A stretch of DNA of 64,000 nucleotides from Xenorhabdus miraniensis (GTDB taxonomy: Bacteria; Pseudomonadota; Gammaproteobacteria; Enterobacterales; Enterobacteriaceae): assembly GCF_002632615.1 (NCBI RefSeq), contig NZ_NITZ01000009.1, forward strand, positions 20,677 to 84,676, read 5' to 3'. The notes under the pieces are model-generated. The model searched no databases. It saw nothing but the letters and a program-made list of their open reading frames with translations, and was not told where the DNA came from. Position 1 is the stretch's first letter; every line of letters begins with the position of its first letter. The position numbers were made by a program, and so were the translations under genes. Positions 1 to 8,044 of the stretch are shown piece after piece.

Positions 1-352
1 GCATGAAGTGGTGATGCTGGATTACAAATCTATTTCATGCAGTCACCTCGCCGCCGGAACGTCGGGTTACAGTATTTCGCAATTAGTTGGACGTGAAGAG
101 GAAAGGCCGCTTTTGTCTGGGTTTAATCATATTCAGCCACTGATTGAAGAAGTTATTGTTGCTCTATTTAGCCATAAATTCACTCTGAAACATCAAGGAA
201 ATATTTGCCAAGATATAGCGTATGGAGTGGAAACGGACAAGGGACTGATTGAAGGGATATGTCAAACATCGGGAATGACAAAACAGTTTGACGCCAAAAA
301 AGAAGAAAATCTTGAAGTTAAATATTTATTTCAGACAAAAATAGGGATTTGA
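1..352 (+). CDS. C-terminal part of a T6SS spike-associated-like protein (5' end outside window)
   Basis: The reading frame is open back to the first base, so the true start lies upstream and only about 116 C-terminal residues are visible. The last 50 residues (a run like TDKGLIEGICQTSGMTKQF, then an acidic stretch and a short beta-like LEVKYLF) resemble the closing segment of many PAAR/VgrG-associated proteins, where a repeated 'D-x-G-x-x-x-G-x-T-x-x-SG-x-T' pattern precedes the end. That resemblance is from memory and weak. The stop codon lies 2 bases before the ATG of the next gene, so the two are probably co-transcribed. Base composition is AT-rich compared with the core genes. Function unknown. 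Confidence 0.5.
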   Translation, partial: HEVVMLDYKSISCSHLAAGTSGYSISQLVGREEERPLLSGFNHIQPLIEEVIVALFSHKFTLKHQGNICQDIAYGVETDKGLIEGICQTSGMTKQFDAKKEENLEVKYLFQTKIGI

Positions 353-354
353 TA

Positions 355-1197
355 ATGTCGATTTTTAAAACCAAAACCGTTAAAGGCGGCAAAAATACAG
401 AAATTGAAATGGATATCTTCTATTTAAACCAGAACCCGAATGCAATGGAAAAAATGGGTTGGGAAATGGCACCGAAATTAATGCGGCATTGGTTTAATAC
501 AAAGCCTGCTTATTATTTTACAGAAAAAATAAAAACAGAATATTTTCGAGGTCGCGCAATAGATATACCAAATGAACTGGTTAATGATTCCATCATAAAA
601 ATGGAATGGGCAATGAAATATAAACAACCTCAAGACGTGATGTCTGTATTAATTAATGGATGGGCAAGTAATGCGGGTATCGTGCAATTAAAAGAACAGC
701 TAGAGAAAGAAGGTGGAAAAAAAGAATTAGGATATGAAAATGATATACGGGAAATAGACACGTTTTCAGTAGTCAATGTTAGGCAATTTGGTTCTAAGTT
801 GGATACGGTTGATGATTGGTATGGGGCTATGGGTAATTCCAATATGAAGGTGGCCGTTAAGGGATATGTGGATAAATTAAACAGTAAAGATGTTTTTGTC
901 ACCGAACAGATTGGCATGTATTTAAAAGATACCTATGATTTTGTTGGCGCTAATGAACCTTTAGGCATTTGGAGTAAAAATGGTATATTAGATAAAATTG
1001 GTTCCGTTGATTATGCCGCTCTTTATGCGACTGGAAGTTGGCTGGCTTTATGGATTAAATATAATGGGTATGTTCCTGTAATTAATGATGGTTTTAGAAA
1101 ATGGCAGAAAAAACATAATGAAGGTGGTGATTTTATTGTTTTTTCTGATATTTTATGGCTGAGCCCGTTACCACAACATAAAATTATTCACCTATGA
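355..1197 (+). CDS. DUF6402-like protein of a probable T6SS accessory cluster
   Basis: A 280-residue soluble protein without signal peptide or obvious membrane segment. It has a long polar N-terminal half and a conserved-looking C-terminal half with alternating hydrophobic and aromatic residues (ATGSWLALWIKYNG, then FSDILWLSPLPQHK near the end). The overall pattern recalls the DUF6402 family, which often sits beside type VI spike genes; this is recognition from memory, not a search. ATG at 355 is preferred over the TTG at 349 because AGGG lies 8-9 bases upstream. The downstream gene overlaps by 4 bases (ATGA), which indicates translational coupling. It could be an effector or an accessory protein; no catalytic motif is evident. 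Confidence 0.6.
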   Translation: MSIFKTKTVKGGKNTEIEMDIFYLNQNPNAMEKMGWEMAPKLMRHWFNTKPAYYFTEKIKTEYFRGRAIDIPNELVNDSIIKMEWAMKYKQPQDVMSVLINGWASNAGIVQLKEQLEKEGGKKELGYENDIREIDTFSVVNVRQFGSKLDTVDDWYGAMGNSNMKVAVKGYVDKLNSKDVFVTEQIGMYLKDTYDFVGANEPLGIWSKNGILDKIGSVDYAALYATGSWLALWIKYNGYVPVINDGFRKWQKKHNEGGDFIVFSDILWLSPLPQHKIIHL

Positions 1198-1592
1198 AAA
1201 ATAAATGTAAATACTTTTTTAGAAAACCATGGCTGGTTTTATTTTTTATCATTATTTTTATAATGTGGGTGTTATTTCCATCAACATTATTCTTCGGTAA
1301 TTGGAATAAATGTTTTGAGGAGAAGGGTGAAGATGGTCAATATACTGCAGTGGTATATAAGAAGTTGCCAATATCTCCATATGCAATGTGGAAGTATGTC
1401 ATTTTGGGAGACAAATATTTTATTGTTTTATATGATAATAAAAACAGAGATATCTGGAAAAGTTCTCCTTTTACGTCAATATCATATGGGGCATTTTCTG
1501 CCTCATTTAGCCTTCCAACCGCTAATAAAGATGCTTTTATCTATCCAACAAATGACGGATATGAAGTCATCTATGTAAATAAATTAAAATAA
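1194..1592 (+). CDS. Small membrane-anchored hypothetical protein, possible immunity protein
   Basis: A 132-residue protein with a basic N-terminus (MKNKCKYFFRKPW) followed by one strong hydrophobic segment at about residues 14-33, then a soluble domain of about 100 residues predicted to face the periplasm. The start ATG overlaps the stop of the preceding gene. A small inner-membrane protein coupled to a larger gene in a type VI-like context fits a periplasm-facing immunity protein. That role is inferred from position only; no family was recognised. A clear intrinsic terminator follows at 1633. Confidence 0.6.
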   Translation: MKNKCKYFFRKPWLVLFFIIIFIMWVLFPSTLFFGNWNKCFEEKGEDGQYTAVVYKKLPISPYAMWKYVILGDKYFIVLYDNKNRDIWKSSPFTSISYGAFSASFSLPTANKDAFIYPTNDGYEVIYVNKLK

Positions 1593-1632
1593 TTTTTTGT
1601 AAATGTTTTGTTTTCATGTTTATCTCTGTTTA

Positions 1633-1657
1633 GCCTCTGAGTTTCAGAGGCTTTTTT
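1633..1657 (+). terminator. Intrinsic terminator closing the accessory cluster
   Basis: GCCTCTGA and TCAGAGGC form a perfect 8-bp stem with a 3-base loop, directly followed by six T residues. It separates the AT-rich accessory genes from the phage-type module that starts at 1755. Confidence 0.85.
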
Positions 1658-1754
1658 ATTATTGTGTGATTGAACACCATAGTAAATCTACTTTCTTATT
1701 GTTTTTCATGTTGTTAAATATATTCCATCAAAAATAAATCGATATAAAAACACC

Positions 1755-2906
1755 ATGAAAAAACTGCTCGAATTACGCCAACAAAAAGCCGACCTGACCA
1801 ATCAAATGCGTTCGCTGCTCACCCAAGCCGAAACTGAAAAGCGCTCACTCACCGAAGATGAAGACAAACAGTTTGACGAGCTGCGCAGCCAGTCCGACCC
1901 CCTGAATACCGAAATTGCCCGTTATGAAGCGCTGTCTGATGAAGAACGCAATCAGGCGAAGAACCAGCCAACCAGTGAACCACTCAGCAATGACGAACTG
2001 CGCCACTATGTTCTGACCGGGGAAACCCGCACCTTGTCTACAAGTGTCCCGTCAGACGGTGGCTATACCGTTATCCCGGAACTGAACAAGCAGATCATGC
2101 AGCAACTGGCTGATGAGTCGGTCATGCGTCGGATCTGTACGATTAAAACCACTCGCAGCAATGAGTATAAACAGCTTGTTTCGGTCGGTGGTGCAGCCGT
2201 CACCCACGGGGAAGAAGGCAAGGCACGCAGTGAAACGACGACACCGAAGATGGAAGAAGTTAGCATTAAGCTGTTCCCGATTTACGCTTACCCTAAAACC
2301 ACCCAAGAGATTATCGACTTTAGCGATGTGGATATCTTGGGCTGGCTGACCACCGAGATTGCAGATACGTTTGTCGATACCGAAGAAACCGACCTTGTGA
2401 GTGGAGATGGCAGCAAAAAAGCCAGGGGCTTCCTGTCTTATCCCCGTGATCCCCAAGCCGACAAGGTACGTGCTTTCGGCACGCTGCAAAAGCTGGAAGT
2501 CAGCACCCTTGAGGCCGATAGCCTGATTGACCTGAAATTCCTGCTCAGGAACAAATACCGCAAGAACGCCGTGTGGGTGATGAACTCCACGACCGCCGCG
2601 AAGGTGCAGAAGCTGAAAAACGGTAACGGCGATTATATCTGGCGCGAGCGTTTACAGGCGGGTGACCCTGATATGTTATTGGGCTTGCCGGTTCATTACC
2701 TCGAATTTATGCCGGAGGGGGTGATTGGTCTGGGTGACTTCAAACGCGGTTACTTCATTGTTGACCATCAAACAGGCACCCGTACCCGTCCCGACAATAT
2801 TACCGAACCGGGATTTTATAAGGTACACACCGATAAATACTTGGGCGGCGGTCTGGTGGACTCCAACGCCATCAAAGTGCTGGAAGTGAAAGCAGCCAGT
2901 AAATAA
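1755..2906 (+). CDS. HK97-type major capsid protein
   Basis: 383 residues, the usual length of an HK97-fold capsid precursor. The first ~95 residues are highly charged and helical (ELRQQKADLTNQM... LTEDEDKQFDELRSQ) and match the scaffolding-like delta domain that the prohead protease removes. The remainder has the typical capsid landmarks: SVPSDGGYTVIPE near the cleavage region, a central region resembling the E-loop and spine helix, and a C-terminal region ending in a PDNITEPGFYKVHTDKYLGG-like P-domain segment. The gene is first in the module, ahead of protease and portal, the reverse of the order in most HK97-like phages. No good Shine-Dalgarno is visible before the ATG. It assembles as the icosahedral shell. 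Confidence 0.93.
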   Translation: MKKLLELRQQKADLTNQMRSLLTQAETEKRSLTEDEDKQFDELRSQSDPLNTEIARYEALSDEERNQAKNQPTSEPLSNDELRHYVLTGETRTLSTSVPSDGGYTVIPELNKQIMQQLADESVMRRICTIKTTRSNEYKQLVSVGGAAVTHGEEGKARSETTTPKMEEVSIKLFPIYAYPKTTQEIIDFSDVDILGWLTTEIADTFVDTEETDLVSGDGSKKARGFLSYPRDPQADKVRAFGTLQKLEVSTLEADSLIDLKFLLRNKYRKNAVWVMNSTTAAKVQKLKNGNGDYIWRERLQAGDPDMLLGLPVHYLEFMPEGVIGLGDFKRGYFIVDHQTGTRTRPDNITEPGFYKVHTDKYLGGGLVDSNAIKVLEVKAASK

Positions 2907-2909
2907 GCA

Positions 2910-2935
2910 AGAGGGGCACAGCGCCCCTTTTTTGT
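2910..2935 (+). terminator. Attenuator-like hairpin between capsid and protease genes
   Basis: The sequence GGGGC ACA GCGCCCC, with the stem GGGGC/GCCCC, is followed by a run of T residues. It sits just after the capsid stop codon, where partial termination would lower the amount of protease and portal relative to capsid. That stoichiometric role is inferred; such an arrangement is sensible because capsid is needed in large excess. Confidence 0.5.
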
Positions 2936-2950
2936 CTTGGAGTCTCTCAA

Positions 2951-3496
2951 ATGAATGATATTGAATTAAGAACGGCATCACTTTCTGCCAGTGATAAAAA
3001 GCTCACGGGTTATGTGATTAAGTGGAACAGCCGATCACAAGTCTTGTGGGATGAGTTTGTGGAGCAGTTCGCCGCCAATGCCTTTAGCGCCAGTTTAACG
3101 GCGAATACGGATGTCAGGGCGCTTTATGAACACGATCACACGAACCTGTTAGGCCGCACTACATCGGGCACATTGCAGCTTGCCGAAGATGCCATTGGAT
3201 TACGCTTCGAGTTAACCCCGCCTGATACGCAATTGGGGCGTGATGTACTGACACTGGTTGAGCGTGGTGATATACAAGGCATGTCCTTTGGTTTTCGTGC
3301 CATTAAAGATCAGTGGGATACGGGTCAAACACCCTATATCAGAACCGTCTTAGAGGCAGAGCTACGAGAAATTAGCCTGACCAGTATTCCGGCCTATCCG
3401 ACAAGCAACGTAGAGATTGCCAAACGTTCCCTGAATGCCGCCAAACCTTGTGATGCCGATTTGCGTCATTACTGGCTGCAACTGTCCGAGGTGTAA
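2951..3496 (+). CDS. HK97-type prohead protease
   Basis: A 181-residue serine protease of the herpesvirus/HK97 prohead protease fold. It processes the capsid delta domain during shell maturation. Visible signatures are LTGYVIKWNS near residue 18, EHDHTNLLGR at about 60-69 containing the catalytic histidine, and GDIQGMSFGF at about 106-115 containing the catalytic serine (Ser112), followed by LREISLTSIPAYP, a family hallmark. An SD-like GGAG lies 8 bases before the ATG. It sits 44 bases downstream of the capsid gene, and a hairpin GGGGCACAGCGCCCC followed by T residues lies in that gap, which may tune the capsid-to-protease ratio. Confidence 0.93.
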   Translation: MNDIELRTASLSASDKKLTGYVIKWNSRSQVLWDEFVEQFAANAFSASLTANTDVRALYEHDHTNLLGRTTSGTLQLAEDAIGLRFELTPPDTQLGRDVLTLVERGDIQGMSFGFRAIKDQWDTGQTPYIRTVLEAELREISLTSIPAYPTSNVEIAKRSLNAAKPCDADLRHYWLQLSEV

Positions 3497-3498
3497 CC

Positions 3499-4716
3499 AT
3501 GTGGCCTTTTAAGCGAAAATCGCCTGAAACCCGTAGCATGACGATGGATGAGTTTCTTTCTCTGGCGGGCATGGCTAACACCAAATCCGGTGAACATGTT
3601 TCCCCGTCCACGGCGGAGGGCTTGCCTGCGGTGATGAATGCGGTCACGGTGATCAGTGAAGCCGTCGCCACCATGCCTTGTTACCTCTATCGGGTACAGC
3701 ACCAGCACGGCAAAGAATCCCGCGAGTGGCTCAGTGATCACCCTGTGGATTATTTGCTGAATGAATGCCCGAATGACTGCCAGACGCCGTTTCAGTTCAA
3801 GCGCACCCTGATGCGTCATTGTTTGCTGAATGGCAATGCCTATGCGGTGATTGTCTGGGGCAAAGACGGCCAGCCGCAATCCTTGCACCCTTACCCGCCG
3901 TCAGCGGTGGTAGCACAACGCTTATCCGATCACCGCTTCGCCTACACCATCACAGAACCGTATAGCGGCAAGGTGAAAACCTACCTACAGGAAGAAGTGT
4001 TGCATCTGCGTTATGCCACCGAAGACGGCTTTCTGGGGCGCTCACCTGTCACCATTTGCCGTGAAACCTTGGGCTTGGGGCTGGCACAACAGCGCCACGG
4101 TGCCAGCATCATGAAAGACGGCATGATGGCCGCCGGGGTGATTAAATCCACTGACTGGCTGGATGGGGTCAAGGGCAATAAGGCACTGGAAGCCCTCGAA
4201 CGTTACAAGGGCGCCCGCAATGCGGGGAAAACGCCCATTCTTGAAGGTGGAATGGACTACCAGCAATTAGGGATGAGCAATCAGGATGCGGAATGGCTGG
4301 CTTCCCGTCGTTTCACGATTGACGATATCGCCCGCATGTTCAACGTCAGCCCGATCTTCCTGCAAGAATATTCGAACAGCACTTACAGCAATTTTAGTGA
4401 AGCATCCCGTGCTTTTCTGACCATCACCATGCGCCCGTGGCTGGCTAACTTTGAGCAACAAATCAAATCCGCCTTGCTGCTGGCGTCCCCAAAACGGGGC
4501 ATTCGTTACCAAGTGGAGTTCGACACTGCTGACCTGCTGCGTGCCAATCCGAAAGAACGCTTCCAGAGTTATGAGACGGCGATTAAATCCGGTGTGATGT
4601 GCCCGAATGAAGCCCGTGAACGGGAGGGATTATCCCCCCGTGAGGGCGGTGATGAATTCAGTCAGGCATGGAAGCAAACAGTGGAAATCAAGCAACAACC
4701 GGAGGGCAAGGAATGA
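3499..4716 (+). CDS. HK97-type portal protein
   Basis: 405 residues, within the range of HK97-type portals. It forms the dodecameric ring at one capsid vertex through which DNA enters. Family features seen: an N-terminal LSLAGMANTKSGEHVSPS region, VMNAVTVISEAVATMP at about 35-50, the conserved LLNGNAYAVI segment at about 110, and the C-terminal FTIDDIARMFNVSPIFL and 'NPKERFQSYETAIKSGVMCPNEAREREGL' type region that ends most portals of this family. The start is 2 bases after the protease stop, and the stop overlaps the next start (ATGA). This implies a single coupled transcript. Confidence 0.94.
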   Translation: MWPFKRKSPETRSMTMDEFLSLAGMANTKSGEHVSPSTAEGLPAVMNAVTVISEAVATMPCYLYRVQHQHGKESREWLSDHPVDYLLNECPNDCQTPFQFKRTLMRHCLLNGNAYAVIVWGKDGQPQSLHPYPPSAVVAQRLSDHRFAYTITEPYSGKVKTYLQEEVLHLRYATEDGFLGRSPVTICRETLGLGLAQQRHGASIMKDGMMAAGVIKSTDWLDGVKGNKALEALERYKGARNAGKTPILEGGMDYQQLGMSNQDAEWLASRRFTIDDIARMFNVSPIFLQEYSNSTYSNFSEASRAFLTITMRPWLANFEQQIKSALLLASPKRGIRYQVEFDTADLLRANPKERFQSYETAIKSGVMCPNEAREREGLSPREGGDEFSQAWKQTVEIKQQPEGKE

Positions 4717-5051
4717 AAGCGGGCAGATTACGGCATCGGGTGATGATTCAAAAGAATGAACCGACCCGTGGTGAATACGGCACGATGGTTAAGCATTGGG
4801 TGGACGTTGCCACCGTCTGGGCAGAAGTGAGATTTATCAGCGGTCGGGAACTGGTGGCCTCCGGACGGATGCTTTCCGAAGCCACAGTACGTATCTGGTT
4901 GCGCTACCGGAACGATATCACCACCACACACCGGATTATCTATCAGGGTGATAGTCCCCACAGTCAGGCTTTTGCCATCGTTGCCGTTATCCCCGATCCG
5001 AAACGGACTCACCTAGAGCTACTTTGCAAGGGAGGCGTGAAATATGCCTGA
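4713..5051 (+). CDS. Phage head closure (head-tail adaptor) protein
   Basis: A 112-residue protein of the SPP1 gp16 / HK97 gp7-like head closure family. It plugs the portal after packaging and provides the tail docking surface. The typical features are the N-terminal LRHRVMIQK strand, DVATVWAEVRFISGRE in the middle, ATVRIWLRYRNDI, and the C-terminal SQAFAIVAVIPDPK strand. ATG 4713 follows the SD GGAGGGCAAGGA and overlaps the portal stop, so it is preferred over an upstream start at 4668 inside the portal. Its presence without any tail gene in the module suggests particles intended to accept tails made elsewhere. Confidence 0.88.
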   Translation: MKAGRLRHRVMIQKNEPTRGEYGTMVKHWVDVATVWAEVRFISGRELVASGRMLSEATVRIWLRYRNDITTTHRIIYQGDSPHSQAFAIVAVIPDPKRTHLELLCKGGVKYA

Positions 5052-5346
5052 TATTGAAATCCCCCTGAGTGAAATCAAGCAGCATTGCCGGATAGATGAG
5101 GGCAATGATTTAGAGGATGCCCTGCTTCAAGGTTATGCTGATGCGGCATTGGAAGTCTGCCAGCAACATATTGGCAAGCGGTTTGATGCAGGCTTGACCT
5201 TTACACCCGCCATTAAGGTGGGCTGTTTACTCTATATCGGCTTGCTGTATGAGAACCGGACAATGGTGGCTGATAAGGAACTGAAAGAAATCCCGTTCAC
5301 CATTAAATCATTGTGGTCTGTTTATCGTGATGTGGGAGTGTATTGA
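5044..5346 (+). CDS. Head-tail connector protein (HK97 gp6-like)
   Basis: 100 residues, all-helical, belonging to the phage gp6-like connector family. It forms a ring below the portal and links it to the head closure protein. The family pattern is the early LSEIKQHCRIDEGNDLEDALLQGYADAALEVC (read in segments), which corresponds to 'L-x-x-h-x-x-H-h-R-h-D-x-x-x-D-D-x-h-h-x-x-h-h-x-x-A', and a C-terminal SLWSVYRDVGVY. It overlaps the adaptor stop by 8 bases, and its own TGA overlaps the ATG of the HNH gene. In HK97-type phages this gene comes directly after capsid; here it comes after the adaptor. Confidence 0.87.
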   Translation: MPDIEIPLSEIKQHCRIDEGNDLEDALLQGYADAALEVCQQHIGKRFDAGLTFTPAIKVGCLLYIGLLYENRTMVADKELKEIPFTIKSLWSVYRDVGVY

Positions 5347-5783
5347 TGCCGTGGCAACCGTTAAGACGCTGTAATTATCCGGGCTGTAACCAGCGGGTGA
5401 AGTCAGGACGCTGTGAGCAGCACAGACGAGAAACCAGCCGACAGCAGGACAAGCAACGCGGCACACGTACCCAGCGTGGTTATAGTAATCAATGGGGTAA
5501 ATACAGGATGATGTATCTCAAGGCGAATCCCTTATGCGTCCATTGCCTTAAGCAGAACAGTTACACACCTGCCACCATCGTCGATCACATTATCCCGATA
5601 GAGGGTGATAGTGATGTGTTGTTCTGGCCTGAATCCAACCATCAATCTTTATGCCACGCCTGCCATAACCGTAAGACCGTACAGACAGACCCGATCACCA
5701 AACAGAAGCGCAAGAACGGTGAGTATCGGAAGCAAGAAGCAGAAGCGGCAAGGTTGGTGAGTTGCGGAATAATAACCCAATGA
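5346..5783 (+). CDS. HNH endonuclease of the packaging module
   Basis: 145 residues. Two zinc-knuckle cysteine pairs (CVHC at 64-67 and CHAC at 103-106) flank a classic HNH core: VDHIIP with Asp80-His81, Asn98 in ESNHQSL, and His107 in CHNRK. The N-terminus carries another Cys-rich, Arg/Lys-rich segment. In HK97-like phages the HNH protein works with the large terminase at cos cleavage, and the gene lies next to cos and terS as here. ATG 5346 (TGATG overlap with the connector stop) is preferred over TTG 5343. Placed between connector and terminase, it supports a cos-type packaging system. Confidence 0.9.
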   Translation: MPWQPLRRCNYPGCNQRVKSGRCEQHRRETSRQQDKQRGTRTQRGYSNQWGKYRMMYLKANPLCVHCLKQNSYTPATIVDHIIPIEGDSDVLFWPESNHQSLCHACHNRKTVQTDPITKQKRKNGEYRKQEAEAARLVSCGIITQ

Positions 5784-5850
5784 AATAGAGGGGTGGGGGT
5801 ATCAAAAATGACAAATGCCCCCCTCAGCGGAACCGCCGCCTCCTCCAATT
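5784..5850 (+). other. Candidate cos region between HNH and terS
   Basis: The 119-base gap before terS contains GAGGGGTGGGGG (5788-5799), then an AT-rich centre and GCCCCCCTC (5817-5825), forming a GC-rich inverted repeat, followed by AGCGGAACCGCCGCCTCCTCC. In cos phages with an HNH plus P27-type TerS, the cohesive-end site commonly lies in this interval and is GC-rich with partial dyad symmetry. The cut position cannot be read from the sequence, so this is an inference from location and composition. Confidence 0.35.
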
Positions 5851-5902
5851 TTTACGCACGGCACTTTTTTTGAAAATAAAATCACAAGGAAAACAAAAAA
5901 TT

Positions 5903-6256
5903 ATGGCAAGAGCACCCAAACCCCCGACGTATCTGAATGAGATTGCCGCCAGCCAGTGGAAAGCCAAGGCAAAAACCTTAAGCGAACGGGAAGATCTGAC
6001 CGCCGCCGACTGGAACAATTTAGAACTGTACTGCGTCAATTACGCCATTTACCGAAAAGCGGTGGCAGACCTTAATATCAGGGGCTTTAGTATTGTTAAC
6101 AGCCAAGGAAGCGAAAGCCGCAACCCCTCACTGAGCGCCAAAGCTGACGCAGAAAAAATCATGATAAAAATGTCCTCGCTGCTGGGTTTTGATCCCGTAT
6201 CACGGCGTAAAAATCCAGTGGAGATTGAGGAAGAGGACGAGTTAGACCGACTATGA
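5903..6256 (+). CDS. Phage terminase small subunit, P27 family
   Basis: 117 residues. Recognises the packaging site and hands the DNA to the large subunit. P27-family features: the opening ARAPKPPTYLNEIAASQWK, the LTAADWNNLELYCVNYAIYRKAV helix pair, the GSESRNPSLSAKADAEK loop ('NP..S...' is a hallmark) and the LGFDPVSR segment near residue 100. ATG 5903 is chosen over the TTG at 5870, because the longer start adds only a basic stretch absent from the family. AAGGA lies 12 bases upstream. The stop codon overlaps the start of the large subunit (ATGA). Confidence 0.9.
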   Translation: MARAPKPPTYLNEIAASQWKAKAKTLSEREDLTAADWNNLELYCVNYAIYRKAVADLNIRGFSIVNSQGSESRNPSLSAKADAEKIMIKMSSLLGFDPVSRRKNPVEIEEEDELDRL

Positions 6257-7914
6257 ATGCTTGGGAGCAATACGCTTTTGATATCGAAAACAGCAGAATT
6301 CCGGCCTGTAAACGGGTAAAACAGGCGGTGAAACGCTACTATAACGACCTGAATAACCCGCTTTATACGTTTGATTCGGAGGTTGTCGGGCGTTTTGTGG
6401 CGTTCTCTCGTCACTGTCCGCACGTCAAAGGTCATTTACGCGGCAAACCTATCGTCTTGGAACCGTGGCAGCAATTTGCCTTTGCCAACCTGTTCGGCTT
6501 CAAAGTCAAAGCGACCGGACGCCGAAAATACCGCAGTGCCTACATTCAGGTGCCACGCAAAAATGCCAAGTCCACCGTGGCCGCGATACTGGCGAACTGG
6601 TTCCTTGTGATGGAGAACGGGCAGCAGGATATCTACACCGCCGCCGTGAGCCGTGATCAGGCGCGTATTGTATTTGATGATGCCCGTCAGATGTGTCTGC
6701 TTTCCAAGCCACTCAAAAAGCGGGTCGCTATCCAGCAACACAAAGTGACCTATCCAAAGAGTAACAGCCTGTTAAAGCCACTGGCCGCCAAAGCCGCCAC
6801 GATTGAGGGGACTAACCCCAGTCTGGCGATTGTCGATGAGTACCATTTACACCCGGATAATGCCGTGTACTCTGCTCTTGAACTGGGCATGGGGGCACGT
6901 TCCGAAGGCATGCTGTTTGCCATTACCACAGCGGGCAGCAACGTGATCTCCGCCTGTAAACAGCACTATGATTATTGCTGCCAGATACTGGACGGGGAAG
7001 AGCAAAATGACTCCCTGCTTGCCCTGATCTACGAACTGGACGACGAGCACGAGATTGATGATGAAGCCCTTTGGATAAAGGCTAATCCCAACCTGAATGT
7101 GTCCGTGGACAGTGCCGCGTTGCATGACACTATCCAGAAAGCGCGGGGCATTCCCTCACAATGGACGGAAATGCTCACCAAACGCTTTAATATCTGGTGC
7201 CAGGGCGAAACGCCGTGGATGGGGGACGGGGCTTGGCAAGCCTGCCAGACAGAATACGATGAAAACGACCTTAAAGGGCTGGAGTGTTACGCCGGACTCG
7301 ATTTATCTTCAACCGGCGATATCACCAGCATTTGCTACACCTTTCCCGTGGACAATGAACTGTTATTACTGACCCGCCATTACCTGCCCGAAGCCCAGCT
7401 ACAGAATCCCGCCAACAAGAACCGGGCGGTTTATCGTCAGTGGGCACAAATGGGCTGGATACGCACTACAACGGGCGACTGCATTGATTATGACCGTATC
7501 CGTGATGACATTCTCAACGACAGCCAGCACTTTGATATCAAACTGGTCGGCTTTGATACATGGAACGCCACCCACTTACGCACCCAGCTACAGGGTGCAG
7601 GGCTGGATGTGGAGCCGTTCCCGCAAACCTATATGCGGTTTAGTCCGGTGGCTAAATCTGCCGAAGTGTTCGTGAATCGCAAAATCATTCGTCACAACGG
7701 CGATCCGGTTCTCGCGTGGGCAATGTCCAATGTGGTGATGGAAACCGATGCGAACGCCAATATCAAACCGAATAAGAAGAAGTCTGCGAATAAAATCGAT
7801 CCGGCTATTGCGTTTTTGATGAGTTTTGGCACATGGCAGGCAGAGCATGAAGAGTTTGCGTTTGGCTTGAGTGAAGAACAGAAGCAGCGATTGGATAATT
7901 TTAACGGAATTTAG
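6253..7914 (+). CDS. Phage terminase large subunit (HK97-type)
   Basis: 553 residues, full length for the family. The ATPase domain shows Walker A PRKNAKST at about 101-108 and Walker B LAIVDEYH at about 191-198. The C-terminal nuclease domain shows CYAGLDLSSTGDITS around residue 349, with a metal-binding Asp, and VGFDTWNATHL around 436, a second acidic site. It pumps DNA into the prohead and cleaves cos. It is the last gene of the module, which is the reverse of phage HK97, where terminase comes first. Nothing in the sequence suggests decay: no frameshifts, and both active sites are present. Confidence 0.95.
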   Translation: MNAWEQYAFDIENSRIPACKRVKQAVKRYYNDLNNPLYTFDSEVVGRFVAFSRHCPHVKGHLRGKPIVLEPWQQFAFANLFGFKVKATGRRKYRSAYIQVPRKNAKSTVAAILANWFLVMENGQQDIYTAAVSRDQARIVFDDARQMCLLSKPLKKRVAIQQHKVTYPKSNSLLKPLAAKAATIEGTNPSLAIVDEYHLHPDNAVYSALELGMGARSEGMLFAITTAGSNVISACKQHYDYCCQILDGEEQNDSLLALIYELDDEHEIDDEALWIKANPNLNVSVDSAALHDTIQKARGIPSQWTEMLTKRFNIWCQGETPWMGDGAWQACQTEYDENDLKGLECYAGLDLSSTGDITSICYTFPVDNELLLLTRHYLPEAQLQNPANKNRAVYRQWAQMGWIRTTTGDCIDYDRIRDDILNDSQHFDIKLVGFDTWNATHLRTQLQGAGLDVEPFPQTYMRFSPVAKSAEVFVNRKIIRHNGDPVLAWAMSNVVMETDANANIKPNKKKSANKIDPAIAFLMSFGTWQAEHEEFAFGLSEEQKQRLDNFNGI

Positions 7915-8044
7915 TCAATGCATTAATTTTATTTCTTCATGAGTGTTTGAAAGGCCAATGTCTGATGATATATTTTCCTCCTATAAGAGCTACTTATTGA
8001 TGTAATAAATATATAGAACTAGGGATTTTTAATAGGGGAATAAA

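Noticed and set aside
1..1754. Second copy of the tRNA-Ile 3' end as attL
   Set aside because: No stretch resembling the tRNA 3' segment was seen left of the packaging module, so that boundary is not in the window.
1755..7914. Intact temperate prophage
   Set aside because: No integrase, repressor, replication, tail or lysis gene lies in the window around the head genes, and the gene order is that of a satellite module rather than of an HK97-like prophage.
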